Assembly (NCBI GenBank): GCA_021186555.1
Contig: JAJKFL010000013.1
Coordinates: 34,066,743 to 34,130,742, forward strand
Reading direction: 5' to 3'
DNA: 64,000 bases
Source: Reticulitermes speratus
Taxonomy: Eukaryota; Arthropoda; Insecta; Blattodea; Rhinotermitidae
Part shown: positions 46,602-59,074 of the stretch, piece after piece
How positions within the stretch are numbered: the first letter of the stretch is position 1
How the letters are laid out: each line of letters starts with the position of its first letter
The notes under the pieces: model-generated
Told to the model about the DNA's origin: nothing
Seen by the model: only the letters and a program-made list of their open reading frames with translations
Database searches by the model: none
Translations under genes and position numbers: made by a program

Positions 46602-48704
46602 AAATGTCTATCCATCTGTATGTAATTAGCCGAAGTAGGACACAGTTTGACGTTATTTTGAAGAGTTAGAAATATAGACAGCAGGTCGTAGAAATAAACA
46701 GCAGAACAAATATCTGCACTTCAGCCGACATTTCAGTTTCAGTCTTTGCTGAAAGCTGTTACACCTGTAGATAGCATAACTATTGAGTCTATCACAATTT
46801 CCTTCAGTAACTCTTCAAGTTAATTACATGCATATTTATCGAAATTTTGATTTCGTAACATTCCTCACTAGCTATAAATTCTAGGACTGAATTAATGAAT
46901 ATATGTAAACTGGGGCCAGAGATGGTATTGTCAAATAATTTTTTTGAATTTCTAACGTGCGGCCTACTAGTTTACCGTAATTCCGATTAAGGTACATACT
47001 AATTTAACCTTCGCCCGTCTAATTCATCTACTTGTTTTACTCATCCAGTGAGTTCATCCATCAAATTTACTGTCGCTCAGCTCATAAACCAACATACCTT
47101 CAAACCTGAATCCCGTACTTATTCATATTGCTTGGGATGCAGCAGTGTTAGCGGGCGAGATGCGGCGGACAGGTGGTCTAGCCTGTGGTGTTCTAATTCA
47201 GTTGATAAGTTGCACAGGATTTGAATAATCTATTCAGTTCCCAATTAGCCAGGCAGTCGGTTGACAATGTATGTATTCAGTATGTATTACCCACAATTCA
47301 ATAGAGGCCGCGGGCGAGTTGACAAGCCACCCCCACCTCCTCCCCAATGACTGGTAACCATTACGTCAGCATTTAAGGTAATTTGAAAATTTCTGTATAG
47401 TCTCTGTGCTTCAAGATATGAAGGGGTTGTGCATGTTAGTGTGTTATGAATTCAATGGGTTGAAACCCCTACTGTGGTAGAGGGGGCGGATACAGGGGTG
47501 GGTAGTGTGTTCGAGACCCTTACTATTGCTGGGTCGGTCTCTTCATAAGCAGAAGTTATTTGAATGGCATCCAGTTCGAATATCAGCCTGGCCAGTGGTT
47601 AAGGTTTCTAAAATTTTGTAATTTTCCTTGTTCCCTTAAAGCAAATGAAGACAGAATAGCATCAAATTGGCTACTACCACTTCCAACTCCCGCGTCTTTT
47701 GTCGCTGTGTACTTTTTTCATCGTTATCATTATTATCATCACCACCTGTTCCTCCTAGAACAGTTAAGAATATCCCCTCCATCTTTCTCTGGGACGTCAG
47801 TGGCAGCATCTCATGCTGTTTGTAGTGGTCAGTGAATTCTAATTTCAGGCATTCTTCCCGTATGTTAAAGACGTTTATCTGATTACTGTCATCTGGTGTA
47901 AAGAAAGTGTACTAAAATGTTCCTGTCAGCGACACCACTTCGGTCTGTTCGAATATTATACTTTGGATTAAAACATTTCTCCTTTCTTGTACCTGACTGA
48001 GTCATTAATTATTTTATTGCATAGTTTACACATCGTCTAATCGTAAAGTGAATATAAATTATTATTTTGGACGCATGTAAGAATACGCCTTCGTTCCCAT
48101 TTAATATAATTTGCCTTCGGGCACTGATAAAAACCATCAAAAGCTTCAGTGATAATATCTGATCTCGGGGCTCAGATTTGAATTTCGGAACATCCGAATA
48201 AACCATTCCCTGGTAGAGGGGGCTTTTAATGCCACCAGTACTCTGGTGAACCTTTTAAAGAAAACGAGCCAAAAATTCAGGCAGTGTAAAACTAATTTAT
48301 TACGTGAATGTGAATAATAATTTATAGCACTTTTTAAAGGAAATTGTAGAATATCTGTCTGGAGTAATATTACATTTTTGTCTATGTGTTTTGTAATTCT
48401 TCCTCATTTGGTATTCAGCAGAACACGAAGTTCTGCAAAGTGCCACAGCCCAACTCGAAAACGTAATACTAGTTTATTTTCTTCGTTTATCTGCTGATCA
48501 AACTCAACATTTTCTTCAGGCCTCACCTTTTTTCTTTAATTGAACACGAACCATTTTATGAATTTCGAATACACCGTGCAGTCGGTCAGCTTGATCCGTT
48601 ACCAGCCGTCATGTGCATGGCGGTGGTGTCAGTATTGTTGTTGTTGAGGCTAGGGTTCATCATTCCGGTGATCATTTTCGCCTTCTCTCTATGCTGGATC
48701 TGTC
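46602..48704. other. No gene or repeat recognised
   Basis: Short frames only. A GTTGTTGTTG run near 48640. Confidence 0.4.
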
Positions 48705-49095
48705 GTTTTCTAATGACAGTCAATATTGGAGTCCTTGAAACCATAGCCATTGCCCTTTTGATTTAGGTCTGTTGAGTGCTTTTTGAACCATGTTAAACTG
48801 TTTATAGCAGGCACCTGTAGCAAAAATAACATAATTTCGTGGTCCATTTCATGGTTTTCCTGCAGCTTGAATAATATGCACCATTGTATCTGCTCTATCC
48901 ACGCCACGGATAAATGTGTTATAGTCGGCAATTGTTTCTGACTTCAATTTTTTCTCCCCCTCGCATTTTTCTTCTGTCTCCACAATCTTTGCTGTGAGGA
49001 TGGTTGAAATAAGCTTTACATCCGGCTCATTTTGCCATAATTGTACCAAAACTTGACATTTACGTAAGTTGGCTCCTTTTTTCCAGATACGCTAT
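48705..49095 (-). mobile_element. piggyBac-type transposase fragment
   Basis: The minus strand reads 'LVQLWQNEPDVKLISTILTA' (from about 49055), an acidic stretch, then 'IADYNTFIRGVDRADTMVHI' (about 48955-48895). In another frame it reads 'MDHEIMLFLLQVPAINSL'. This is the order 'W-x-D-N/E-K/P-V-x-L-I-S-T', 'D-Y-N-K-F-M-x-G-V-D-R-A-D' and 'K-W-x-K-x-x-F-F-H-L-L-x-x-x-x-N-S' of piggyBac transposases. The catalytic segment containing the first aspartates is absent, and a frame change follows GVDRAD. A plain DNA transposon relic of about 390 bp; no ends seen. Confidence 0.7.
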
Positions 49096-50184
49096 TTTTT
49101 TCCTTCTTTTTCTTTGCTTAAAGTAACGGTGAAGCACTTACTACTCACGAGGTAAATGCCAGGTAATGGACCAATGTCCTGGCCCCCACGCTCCCCTGAT
49201 ATCACGCCCGTGGATTTCTTACTGCGGGGATAAGTGAAGGATTACGTGCATGGGACATCTGTGGGTGAAGTTGCAACCCTTCGTGCAGGCAAAATCGAAG
49301 CAATCAGAAGTGTGGTAGAAGGAATGTTGACCTGTACGTGGGTAAAACCCGACCATCAGCTTGATGTTATCAGGACCACTATTCCCATGTTGAGATGTAC
49401 TAAAGCACATAATTATAAACGTTTCGAGTTAAGGAACAATGTGCAAAAGAGTGCATACTTTTATGTTTTCGGTTATCATGTAATACATTTTTGAAAATAA
49501 GAATAGGACTTTTGTGGACTTCAGTGTAAGATGTTGAGGGTCCGTAAGAATGTTTCGTTCACTTAAGATAAGTATTCGCGGGCCTTTGTTGAGTCATTAA
49601 GTTGTGAGAAGTCAAAACACAGCCAAACATAATTGCGGTGTTTGAAAGAGCCAAAACTAAGAACCTGTCGTATCACTTGCTGCTCTAAGAACACCACACA
49701 CCTGCTGACTTAACAACTGGATCGTATTCAAGGTTAAACACTCATCCATCTATAGACAGATTACGTAATCATATGTCCGGTCATAAAAAAGCAGGAGCTA
49801 GCAGAGCGACAATGTGATCATGACGAATAAAAGGTGTCTTTGTCAGGCAACCGGTCGAATGCTTCGAAGTTAAATAGCGTCAGCGTCAGGGAAAGAGATA
49901 ACAAGCAAACGGACTAATCGCCCTTCCAAGCCGTTTTCTTTTGTTTTCCAACATTTAAACTGCTTGTAATATCAGCGACCAGATCGGTGATTAGTTAATT
50001 ATTAACGTCTTTAACGAGGCGTTCCCCAACTGCCAAAGTGTGTAGTAATAACGAGAAAGATAGGAGGGAAGCAGAAAAAGCAATTGAAGCCAATTTGAAC
50101 TTAATGTTTTGTTAAAAAATTTGTCTCGCTAATCTGGGAAAAAATTGCAGATCTTCAGTACGAATACTTATTGCTTTATAAATC
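49096..50184. other. No gene or repeat recognised
   Basis: Opposed frames at 49219-49494 show no domain. Nothing else called. Confidence 0.4.
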
Positions 50185-50350
50185 TGATTTAGGCACGTAA
50201 CGTGTCAAAGACCGAGGAATCGAGGTTCCATTTCTAGCAGGGGCAGTAAATTTCTGTTCCCCACAACTTTCAAACTCTGTGCAGCAAGCTGTCGGTAGCT
50301 CTTTCCCTAGACGTAAAGAGAACTGAGTGTTAAGCTGGTAGCTTACTTCC
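50185..50350 (+). repeat. Possible SINE family B fragment
   Basis: GAGGAATCGAGGTTCCATTTC (B-box-like) followed by AGCAGGGGCAGTAAATTTCTG resembles the head-to-body junction at 25062-25100. The body is too diverged for a firm call. Confidence 0.35.
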
Positions 50351-50824
50351 ATGTAGTGACATTTATTTATTTATGGATTACCGAATGAAGCTGTCAGTAG
50401 CTCAGATCATATGGCGTGAAATATTGAGATGATCAGCGAATAATGAATTGGAGATAATATGGAAGGAAAGGTTCCTCGCCTAATTGGCGGTACTTATTTT
50501 GTTTCCTAGTTTCGTTCTTTGGATTTCAGCGTTCCACACGTACTAACAAGAGACCTGTCTGAAACAATTTTGTATTTTCTGCTGGAGAAAAATATGTAGA
50601 AAACTTCTACATTGTTCATTCTTAGAGTAAACACTTAACGACTTCACTGATGTGACGACACCTTGGAAAATCCAGCAAAATTGCTTCATAAAATCCACGG
50701 CAAAACATGTAACTATTATGATTCAGTCACCCGCACCTAACCCGTAAATACATCTCAAAATAATTACATATTTTTTTTTGAAATTATTATCCCGTTGTGC
50801 GTATATATAATCACTATTTCAGTC

Positions 50825-51074
50825 TTTACACAATAAACACAATATTTTCATGCTCTTTTTTATGATCCTACAACATGTTTCGGCCGCGTAAGCTGGCCAT
50901 CATCAGGTAGAAACTCACAAAATCATAAAATAAATGTATACGTTTAGGTGGAGGCCTCCCCTTTACAGTTACAAATTTATAATTTTAATTTTTAACTGTA
51001 AAGGGGAGGCCTCCACCTCAACGTATACAACGTATGAAAAGAGCATGAAAATAGTGTTGTGTTTATTCTGTAAA
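50825..51074. mobile_element. Penelope-like inverted repeat, compact copy
   Basis: Left arm about 50825-50970 and right arm 50993-51074. They share CACAATATTTTCATGCTCTT and GGTGGAGGCCTCCCCTTTAC with their complements. The right arm lacks about 75 bp that in the left arm includes the hammerhead. The spacer is only about 22 bp and AT-rich, so the transcript would form a long hairpin. Confidence 0.7.
50868..50910 (-). ncRNA. Hammerhead ribozyme motif
   Basis: On the minus strand: CTAC (50910-50907), core CTGATGA (50906-50900), an extra U, stem II GGCC with GGCC, GAA, the stem III palindrome ACATGT (50878-50873), U at the cleavage position, then GTAG (50871-50868) closing stem I. All core bases match consensus apart from the extra U. 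Confidence 0.65.
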
Positions 51075-51949
51075 TATTTAAGTAGTGAAAGTTACATAAG
51101 ATAAAATCTAACGAAGTCTGAAGCCTAATGCAAATTAGGCCAATTGTTTTTAAGCATTAATACATTCAATATGGTGTTGATCAGCTGATATGATGACGTA
51201 TTGCACTTTCTTGTTGGTTGGTATCAAGACTGACAAGTTGTTTCCGACATGCAGCTGTGGATACTGGACTTTTTTATAAGATCTGATTTTGATCTCCTAG
51301 AAGCAGCAATTATTTATTACCTTTCGTAATAATCTGCTATACAGTTTTGTATACATTACTGTGAATTGTCCACTGCTGTGGGAAACTCAATTTCGAACAA
51401 AGATGGAAATGGCAGTGTTTGATTTAAGCGGTTTCAATAGATCTTAAGAAAATAATGTGTTCGGCTGTGGGCCGAATTCGACTGACTGACTAACTGACTG
51501 ATCGTGAGAAAAATTTCACGTTCCTTAAAGAGCGGAGGATTTCGAAGTCAGCTAGACAAACTGTAGCTTCTCAGGAAGACTGTACTGCAAGTAGTTGCTA
51601 AATAATCGTAACTGTGGTTCGAGGTGCAAGGCAGACGTCTGACGGTCCAGTGGATATTTCAGCAGTCTTCGTCATGTTCAGCTACCTTGCATACGATAGT
51701 AGCCACACGTGGAGATTGACATGTTTATTAATGGCTGAAATCCACATTCGGTAGGAGGTTGGTAGTAATTATGGAGACCTGCCCTCAAAGCACTAAAATA
51801 ACATCAGATTAGCTCCATAGATAATTAGGAGCAGATGAGGCTGATAGTTTGTACCAAAGCAACATTCCTGATTGCGTTGTGGGGAGCCAGCTCTTCAAAC
51901 GTTTACACGTACAAGAACATCTGTAGACAAATACAGAAAGAGGTTTTGT
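51075..51949. other. No gene or repeat recognised
   Basis: A GACTGACTGACTAACTGACTG run at about 51480-51500. Otherwise nothing recognisable. Confidence 0.4.
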
Positions 51950-52269
51950 CCTTTTTCAAGTGTCTGTCAGTCTTTCATAGCTTCGGCCAATCAGTGAATC
52001 CGTGAAAAACAGTCCATCAGTTGGACATTTATTCTGTGCCTCAGTTATTCAAGTAATCAGTCATTGACTCAGCTAATTAGTCATTCTGTCAGTTTCCAGT
52101 CGGTACGCAGGGGGTCAGTTGACTAGTGTTTCTCGCTGTTTAATTACTAAGGCAGTCAGTCTGATTATTTAGGCAGTTTCTGACGCGGGGAAAGGGCCGT
52201 TCAGCCATTCAGACTGTCTGACGGCTACATGAGCTACCCATGTCTAGTTGAGAGGCTTTCAGTCAGTCA
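51950..52269. repeat. Degenerate CAGT-rich repeat
   Basis: CAGTC, TCAGT and GTCAG words recur at irregular spacing, often with ATT or TT between, without a fixed period. It resembles 55605-55850. Confidence 0.5.
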
Positions 52270-52889
52270 TTTTTTACACAAATGGGCCGGTTATTTTATG
52301 TAATTCTTAACAGTTCGTCATATCTGGCCGTGACGAAATTTCAAAAACACAGAAATCCCTGGCAGTTGAGCCAGCAACGTATACCCCTCTCCTCAGTCTT
52401 AGGCGACTGCAGTCTGGTCATGTACAAAACTAATTTTCGTGGCGTGAAAGTAGGCCACCTGCCAATATTGCAGACACGAACGCTGTCGCCTTGACGCTCA
52501 TGAACATATTTAAACAGGGAAAGGCTGCCATTTTCGCACCTCTAAATTACACACGAAACTGACATTAACCTTATTTAGGGTGTCATGAACATGACAGGTA
52601 CGTATGGGCACAGGGGCGTATGCGTCAGTGTATCGTAAATCTAAACACCACCACTGTTTTACTGTACTTCCAGCGATGAGCAAACTGTTATGATTTTGGC
52701 TACAGGGCGGATGTTTCTACATGTGAGGGTGTTTGCACAGGCTTCAACGAAACGGCGTTCAATTCAGTTTTGTCTGCTGCTATGTTTCAGTAGGAACCGC
52801 AGAAGAAATAAATCGCATGGGCGATTGTAGCGTACATGGAATGATAGTAGTAAAATACATCGTTAAAGAGTGTGACGTAAGTGTGCGCG
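52270..52889. other. No gene or repeat recognised
   Basis: Short frames only; the 100-codon frame at 52733-53035 has no domain in its first half. Confidence 0.4.
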
Positions 52890-53040
52890 GATTAAATTTA
52901 GTTCAATCACTATATGGTCTAATGGAGACTTCTTTTCAATACGGTAATTCGCATTTGGGTTCCACAAAAGGTGGAGAATTTTTTGCCCTACATAGCGCAT
53001 TTAAGCTTCTCAAGCAGGATTCTGTGCTCCACTGAGTAAA
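52890..53040 (+). repeat. LINE family L, 3' end fragment
   Basis: Segments ACGGTAATTCGCATTTGGG, TTCCACAAAAGGTGGAGAAT and AAGCTTCTCAAGCAGGATTC follow the same order as the 3' modules at 18535 and 36180. The C-terminal half of a 100-codon frame (from 52733) is this repeat, not a gene. Confidence 0.5.
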
Positions 53041-55604
53041 ATATAAAAGTGACAGTTGTTCGATTCAAGAGATTGTCAGGGGTCTTTCCCGTTGACAATA
53101 CGTTGAGCTTGACCCCTAGGATCTTACAGCCTTTCATCAGATTTTTATCAAGCCCGTTAAAATTTTGAGAAAGGTTTTAACCATTCCCCTGTCTAGCTAT
53201 GATTTCAGCAGATAACGCTTCCATTAATGAACTCGTACACAGCATCTTTTAAAGAGCACTGTGAAGTCATAGATTCACTATTATGCACGCGATGAACTTT
53301 AAAGATTCTTGAAAGACAGCTTCATAGAATCATCCGTGGTACTACTTAGAGATTTATCGGCAGAGGTCAAGGCTTTAATGTTTATCGTCACATTGGTAAG
53401 TCTCGACTGTTTCAGAACGGCACACTGTTTTCGGCGATCACTATCGCATGGCTTACGTTTTCGTAGCTATAGGAATGACTTCAAGACTGGGGACAGTATA
53501 GTAACAGAAATTCAACTCCTAGGCTGTGTGTAGGTGGGTACTAAAGTTCCTTTCATCGGGAATAAATGTACCACGCCTTAAAGTGGTTATTCACTTATAT
53601 CTAGTGCCATAGTTAAGAATGCGTGTAGCTTCCCTTACACACCACTCATACGCCTGCATGGTATGGTTTGTAGGTAGTTAAGGACGCTACCTTTCGTAAC
53701 AGGCTGCTCAGTGAATAACTGGATATCTTCAATGGGTCAGTGAATTCATTTCGCTCTACAGTTGAGATTTATATATTTTATTGGAAGTCAATAAATTCCA
53801 CCAGGAATCGAAATTCTGGATTCAATTGATTATCAATATATGCTGCTAGTCTGTACATGTAGTCACTTTATATGACGTTTTGTCATGAATTATTCGAAAT
53901 GTAGAGAAATTTGAAACATCATATTGAAATGTGTTTGAGATTTTTTCAAATTATTTTTGTTCTGACCTCAAAATGAAATACTATCCTTTACATACATTAC
54001 ATATTTTTCATCAACAAATGGGAAAATAATGTAAAAACGTTTTATATAAAAATCTGATTTACCTCTCATTCCCATTTTTATCACTTAACAAAAATGCCAC
54101 TATAATGGTGATTTTATATGTAGAGGCTATACATATATATATATATACGTACATATATAAAGTCACCATTAAGCCAGTGCTGAGTTATTCAGAAAACTGT
54201 ATTGATTTGTTGTCCTCCTGATATCCACAACGATGAATCACTCCAACCCCTGTCGCCGTCATCCCCTATAACACCACTACTACCCTCTCTGCAACACAAC
54301 AAAGTATCCGCTTCAAATGTCACCTCCCATTCCAAGCCATTAAAATTACAGACCCATTACTGTCAGTATCATTAATTTATACTGTTATAATCTTATCATG
54401 TGAACCGACCATTCTGTAGGACCAGGTCGACTTGTTATCAGATCATCTCGTTTGAGTTCTTGATTCGATTGATTGCATTCTGCTGTGATAATGGAGGACA
54501 TTATGGGTTTGAGGCGTACGTAAATATGTGGCTACGCTGTTTCCCCTTCCAATTCGCATTGCATGGGATTCTTTGCTGTTCGTGTTTCATTTTCTTATTA
54601 CACCAAAGGAATTATTGTAACTAAGCAACTGTACACGACTGAGTAGCAACGTAACGAAGTAACGTACAGAAACAATCGAAATAGGTCACAAAAATATATT
54701 GAAGAAGTTATAAGCCTGCTAACAAAATCTGGTCTCTTACCCTAGCATTATAACGGATTAATGAATAAACATATAGTTTAAAATATTTTTAATAAATTAG
54801 ACAATGTCACGGCGTAGTGGAATAGGCTCAGGAACGTGTCCAGTGTTGGAGAGTGGTATTAGTGGCGTTAACAGGGGTTTGCTACCAAAGAGTTTGTTAA
54901 TTAGTAAGATGGATCATAGGAAAGTAGGTTGTGAGGGTGGGAGGTGGGTGGAACTGGCTCAGGGTCATGTCTAATGAAAGGTTTAATATTAGCAGTGATG
55001 AACCTTGTGTTTCTGCTGCCAGAGATGTAGACGATTGGTCGCTCAAACAGTCGATTATTAATAACACATTCGGGGAAACCCGGTGTTTTATGAGTAAAGG
55101 GCCTCCTCAGACGTCGAATTTTTAACAGAATCTCGAGTAATAAAAACATCAGTGTGCAGGGTTGCTTCGCAACGCTGTCATTTCAATGAATAGGCCATCT
55201 AATTCGGTACAAGGGAATCTGATTGCACATGAATGAGACAGGGGACTGAATACAAGACAGGGTGTGTCTTTAACACTGCTGGCTCACCCTCTACCCCAAA
55301 GAAGGAATTTCACGGCGGCTGTGATGATTTCACCGTATTGAGCCGTCTAGGAAATGGCGTGCATTTGGGCTAACTGAACGATCTTTATTGTGGAAATAAA
55401 TGGAGCTCTGGCCCATTGTGAGACAATATATAATCACACATTCCACTTCAGTGAATGACGAATGTCCCCGTAAGTACAGTCATACGCAGAAGTGCGCAAA
55501 TTTAGAAAGACACACTACACTGAATGACTACATTGCCTATTCTCGCTATTGAATGACCAAGTCCGTGCGCTCGATTATCCGTACGTACCTAATACCTGAC
55601 AGTC
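53041..55604. other. No gene or repeat recognised
   Basis: A TA repeat at about 54130-54147. Short frames only. Confidence 0.4.
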
Positions 55605-55850
55605 ACTGAATGAGTTCGAGAACAATTTATTTACTTAGTAAGCAGTCAGTTGTTAATTGCATAGTTAATTTAATTTTTAGTCAACCAGTCAGCCGGGCAA
55701 CCAACAAGTTAGCCAGTTCAACCAGCACATATACATCTAGTCAATTACCTAGTTTCGTAACAGCTATGCTAGTTACATACACAGTTAGTTTTTCAGTTAG
55801 TTATACATGCGGATAGCAAGTTGGTTGTTTATCCAGTCAGCTACAGTGCG
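55605..55850. repeat. Degenerate CAGT/GTTA repeat
   Basis: AGTCAGTTG, CCAGTCAGCC, AGCCAGTTC and CAGTTAGTT words recur at irregular spacing. A 68-codon frame across it (rich in S, T and V) is a by-product. Confidence 0.45.
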
Positions 55851-57192
55851 CAGTGCATCTCTGTTCCATTATAGTTGATGAAGGCGTCTTACACTGGTTC
55901 GCTGTCTCTTTCAATTCAGGCGTAACGACGCTGCGAGGTGCTAATGTTTGTTGTCATGACAACACGCTGGAGAAAGCAAACACGTGGGACATACGCAGGA
56001 TAAACTTCTATGTTTCTACTTGCCTGTAGACCGAATTATTCTGTCGTTACGTCCGTCCCATGAACAGATGGGCGTCACTGCACGCAGACCTACGAACTGA
56101 TGTTGCATGCTACAGCGTCGGATTGCGTAGTGTGTGCCATGGGTCTTGCGTCATATCCGTTGGTAACGGTATTCATTGTCATTGTTATACATATTATTAT
56201 TACTATTATTATTGACACCGTAACACAATATACTGCCCATGAACCTGGATGAAAATCTCCCCTTAAGGATTATCACATACGAACAACGCATTTGAAACAA
56301 AATGATGTGCTACATCAGTATCTTGAACACGTGTATTATTATTATTGTTATTATTATTATTACCAGTTCCTTTCGTTACCTAATTAAAATTGCCCTTTAC
56401 AAGCGCTAATATATATTCCAATATTTTTTTAATAGGTACTGCACTGTGACTACTTAATGTTACACTCATTATCTGTTTATTTGTTGAGTCAGACCGTACA
56501 GGAGACTGCGTCCACAATCATCGGCTTCTTTTTGCAGTATGAAGCCTTGGTGCCTAACTTTACAAACAATATTATTTAATAACTAATCCCTAATCTACGA
56601 GCAATATTTACGAGTATCAAAATATTCCTCCTTTGTCTTATATTTTTAACAAATTTTTAGCTTCCATATCATATTTTGTAAACTTATGATCACTTCCTTT
56701 TTACCATGTATTAGGCTTAGTGATATTATTAATAAAATTTCAAGTTCATGCAATTTATTTATCCTGTTAGTTTCTTTATGCGCGTCTAAAAGTAACTTCA
56801 TTCATCCAGCTTATTAGCTTAACCGTAAGGAATCCACGTATAAGACTACAAAAGGTCCCGCACCACTCCCTGCGAAGCTGCTGTTTCTTATCTCCATGTG
56901 TTCTTAAGCTGTCTCCTATAAAATAGTGGCGGAGCCCACATTTTTCCGTGTATTCAAACACGTCCATAACTTACAAGAAGAATCAATCACATAAAACTTC
57001 CAGTTCTTCTTCTAACCACCAAGCAAATTTCGAATTATTCTACCGTGTATACTGGAGCGCATTTATGTCGAAGACCTATCCACCTTATTAATTGGACTCG
57101 CACCTTATCCTGCACTCACACCCACCTTATCTCTCCCACAACAAATGGAATCTCGAGCTTCAGGCTTACGTAGTCTTGCTGTTGTCTCCTTT
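55851..57192. other. No gene recognised
   Basis: ATT repeats at about 56196-56214 and 56334-56362. No coding similarity is seen. Confidence 0.4.
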
Positions 57193-57384
57193 CTTCTAGG
57201 ATATGGCATCGTGTCAGTGGGTGATGGGTGCCCGATGTTTCCATCGTAGTTGAATGTCAGATGAAGAAATTATGAAGCTGAAGATTTCTTCTTCGGACAT
57301 TCGACTCGTTTAACATGAAACCACTAAGCTGTCTAGAAACATCAAGAACCAGTCACCCAGTTACGCGGTGCATAGCCCAGAATA
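57193..57384. repeat. Foldback with 'CTTCTAGGATATGGC' end
   Basis: CTTCTAGGATATGGCATCGTG at the left and GCGGTGCATAGCCCAGAA at the right form the inverted ends of a 192-bp unit. The inner arms contain GAAAC hairpins (CATCG..CGATG on the minus strand near 57210-57250). Confidence 0.5.
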
Positions 57385-57953
57385 ATGGAGGTCTCAGCTG
57401 AAATCACTGTAAAACATAAATACTAGTCTTGCAAGGTTTCTCCAAATCCCATTCTTCTTAAGTTTTCTTTCAAATAATTAAGAAAATTACTACTAAATAT
57501 GCCACACCAACCAAATTCTCCTCCACCCCAAATATATCGTAAGCATTAAAAACACAACAAATTACTGTTTTGCTGTCATAATTCTCTGCAACCCATAAAC
57601 CCAATTTCCGTACACCTACCACACTATTCTAGATCATGGTTCAGCCTTAAATCTATGTTGACTCACTTCTTCCCCTCTATCCATCTTCTTTGTCACTCAG
57701 TTCCCCGTCTGTGTAGGCCAGCGTCCCATAATGTTGTAAAAGAGTGCAATGTCTGGTCTTTCTTGTATGAGGAAAGCTCTGAAGACTGCTGCTGACAGAC
57801 CCAACGCTGTTGTGGCCCAAGCACTTGATATGGCTGTTCCAACCGTGTGCAATAAGAGGTGCAAATTTTGCTTTTAATTTTCCAGTGAATTAAAATATAG
57901 TAGAAGAAAAATAACTGTAATATACGAGTAGGTGTAATTATATTTATGACAAG
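57385..57953. other. No gene or repeat recognised
   Basis: Short frames only. Confidence 0.4.
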
Positions 57954-58332
57954 TATTCCTTTTATTTTTCGCGGGTTCAATCCCGGCCGAGGTCGATGGA
58001 TTTTTAAGGGTGATAAAAGTCCGGAGCACCACTTCCTTCGGAGGGCAAGTAAAGCCGTCGGTCCCATGTCGTAGATTTACGGCATGTAAAACAACCATAC
58101 GGGCATGAATAGAGATGTTTCGTAAGCAAAATTCAGCGGCCATTTCTCACCCAAGTCTCCTGATTGATGCTAGATGGCTCTGGCAGTCATATCAGGATGA
58201 ATAGAACTTGTGCAGTCGGTGGACTGGTCACCCACTACGGAATGCACACTTCCAGACCAAGAAACCTCTGAAAGGAGGCCCTATGCCCCGCAAGGAGCGA
58301 CAGGAAGTAACTAACTAACTATTCCTTTTATT
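57954..58332 (+). repeat. SINE family C, 5'-truncated, with 13-bp target duplication
   Basis: TATTCCTTTTATT occurs at 57954-57966 and 58320-58332. The 353-bp insert starts just before a tRNA-like B-box (GGGTTCAATCCCGG, 57973), so the A-box half is missing. It contains TAAAAGTCCGGAGCACCAC and ends in a TAAC repeat (58307-58319). Minus-strand frames at 57693-58143 are partly antisense SINE. Confidence 0.8.
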
Positions 58333-58489
58333 ATAAGATAGTCTGAGCAAAAGGTTTTGATAATTATTTCATTTGCTTAAAACAATCCATAACAACCTCA
58401 AAGCACGGCCTAAGCACCGGAAGTATATTCATTCCAGGAAATAATTAACAATTCCGTTCAACTTGCGGTTGATTGGATTCATCTGTTTC

Positions 58490-59070
58490 TTCCTTTTACA
58501 GTGAGAGAAACTTTTGCTGAATATTTTCAGACAGTCCACAATAATCCTTTGAAAACGTGATTTTGCTGCTAATTCTCAGGTCTTATATTCTTGATCTGTA
58601 GTGCCTGTTTCTGAGTCAAACATTCACATGGCTCTAAAGCGCTTGAGACCTTCAGGTCTGTTGGAACCTCCAATGTCTTTGGGTTTTTATGGAGGGTTGT
58701 TCTGATATTTTGTATCTCTACTTAAATTTATGTTTAACGTAGTTTACCTGAGTGGGATTTCCTCCTCTTTGGAAGCAAGCTGCTTTGCTCCAGTTTTCAA
58801 AAAAGGAAATGGTGCCGCAGTTAACAAACACAGAAGACCTAATTCTATGCCCAATAACTATATCAAAACATTTTGTTATGTTATTCATAACCATGTTTAT
58901 CCTTATTTCAAATACAGTTTTAATCCGTGTCAGCCTGCTTTTATCAAATCAATGTCTACTGTTACCAGTCTTTTTACGTGTATTTAGTTTATCATTCCTG
59001 TGGTTTATTCTCAGCGTAAAGTGTGTGAAATTTATTTTGATTTCATCAGCACTTGTGACCGTTAATTAAC
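58490..59070 (+). mobile_element. Jockey-like LINE, reverse-transcriptase fragment
   Basis: Pieces in order: 'ETFAEYFQTVHNNP' (about 58507), 'VPVSESNIHMALKRLRPSG' (about 58602), then in the frame from 58730 'FKKGNGAAVNKHRRPNSMPN' and 'FNPCQPAFIKSMSTVTSLF', then 'VCEIYFDFISTCDR' (about 59020-59062). This is the N-terminal palm region of LINE reverse transcriptases (usual 'P-V-F-K-K-G-x-x-x-x-V-x-N-Y-R-P-I-S'). The catalytic Y-x-D-D block is not reached. Several stops and frame changes show a dead copy. It stops where the Penelope-like end begins. Confidence 0.75.
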
Positions 59071-59074
59071 ACAT

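Noticed and set aside
49219-49494. N-terminal part of the piggyBac transposase
   Set aside because: Frames here do not resemble piggyBac; similarity stops near 49095.
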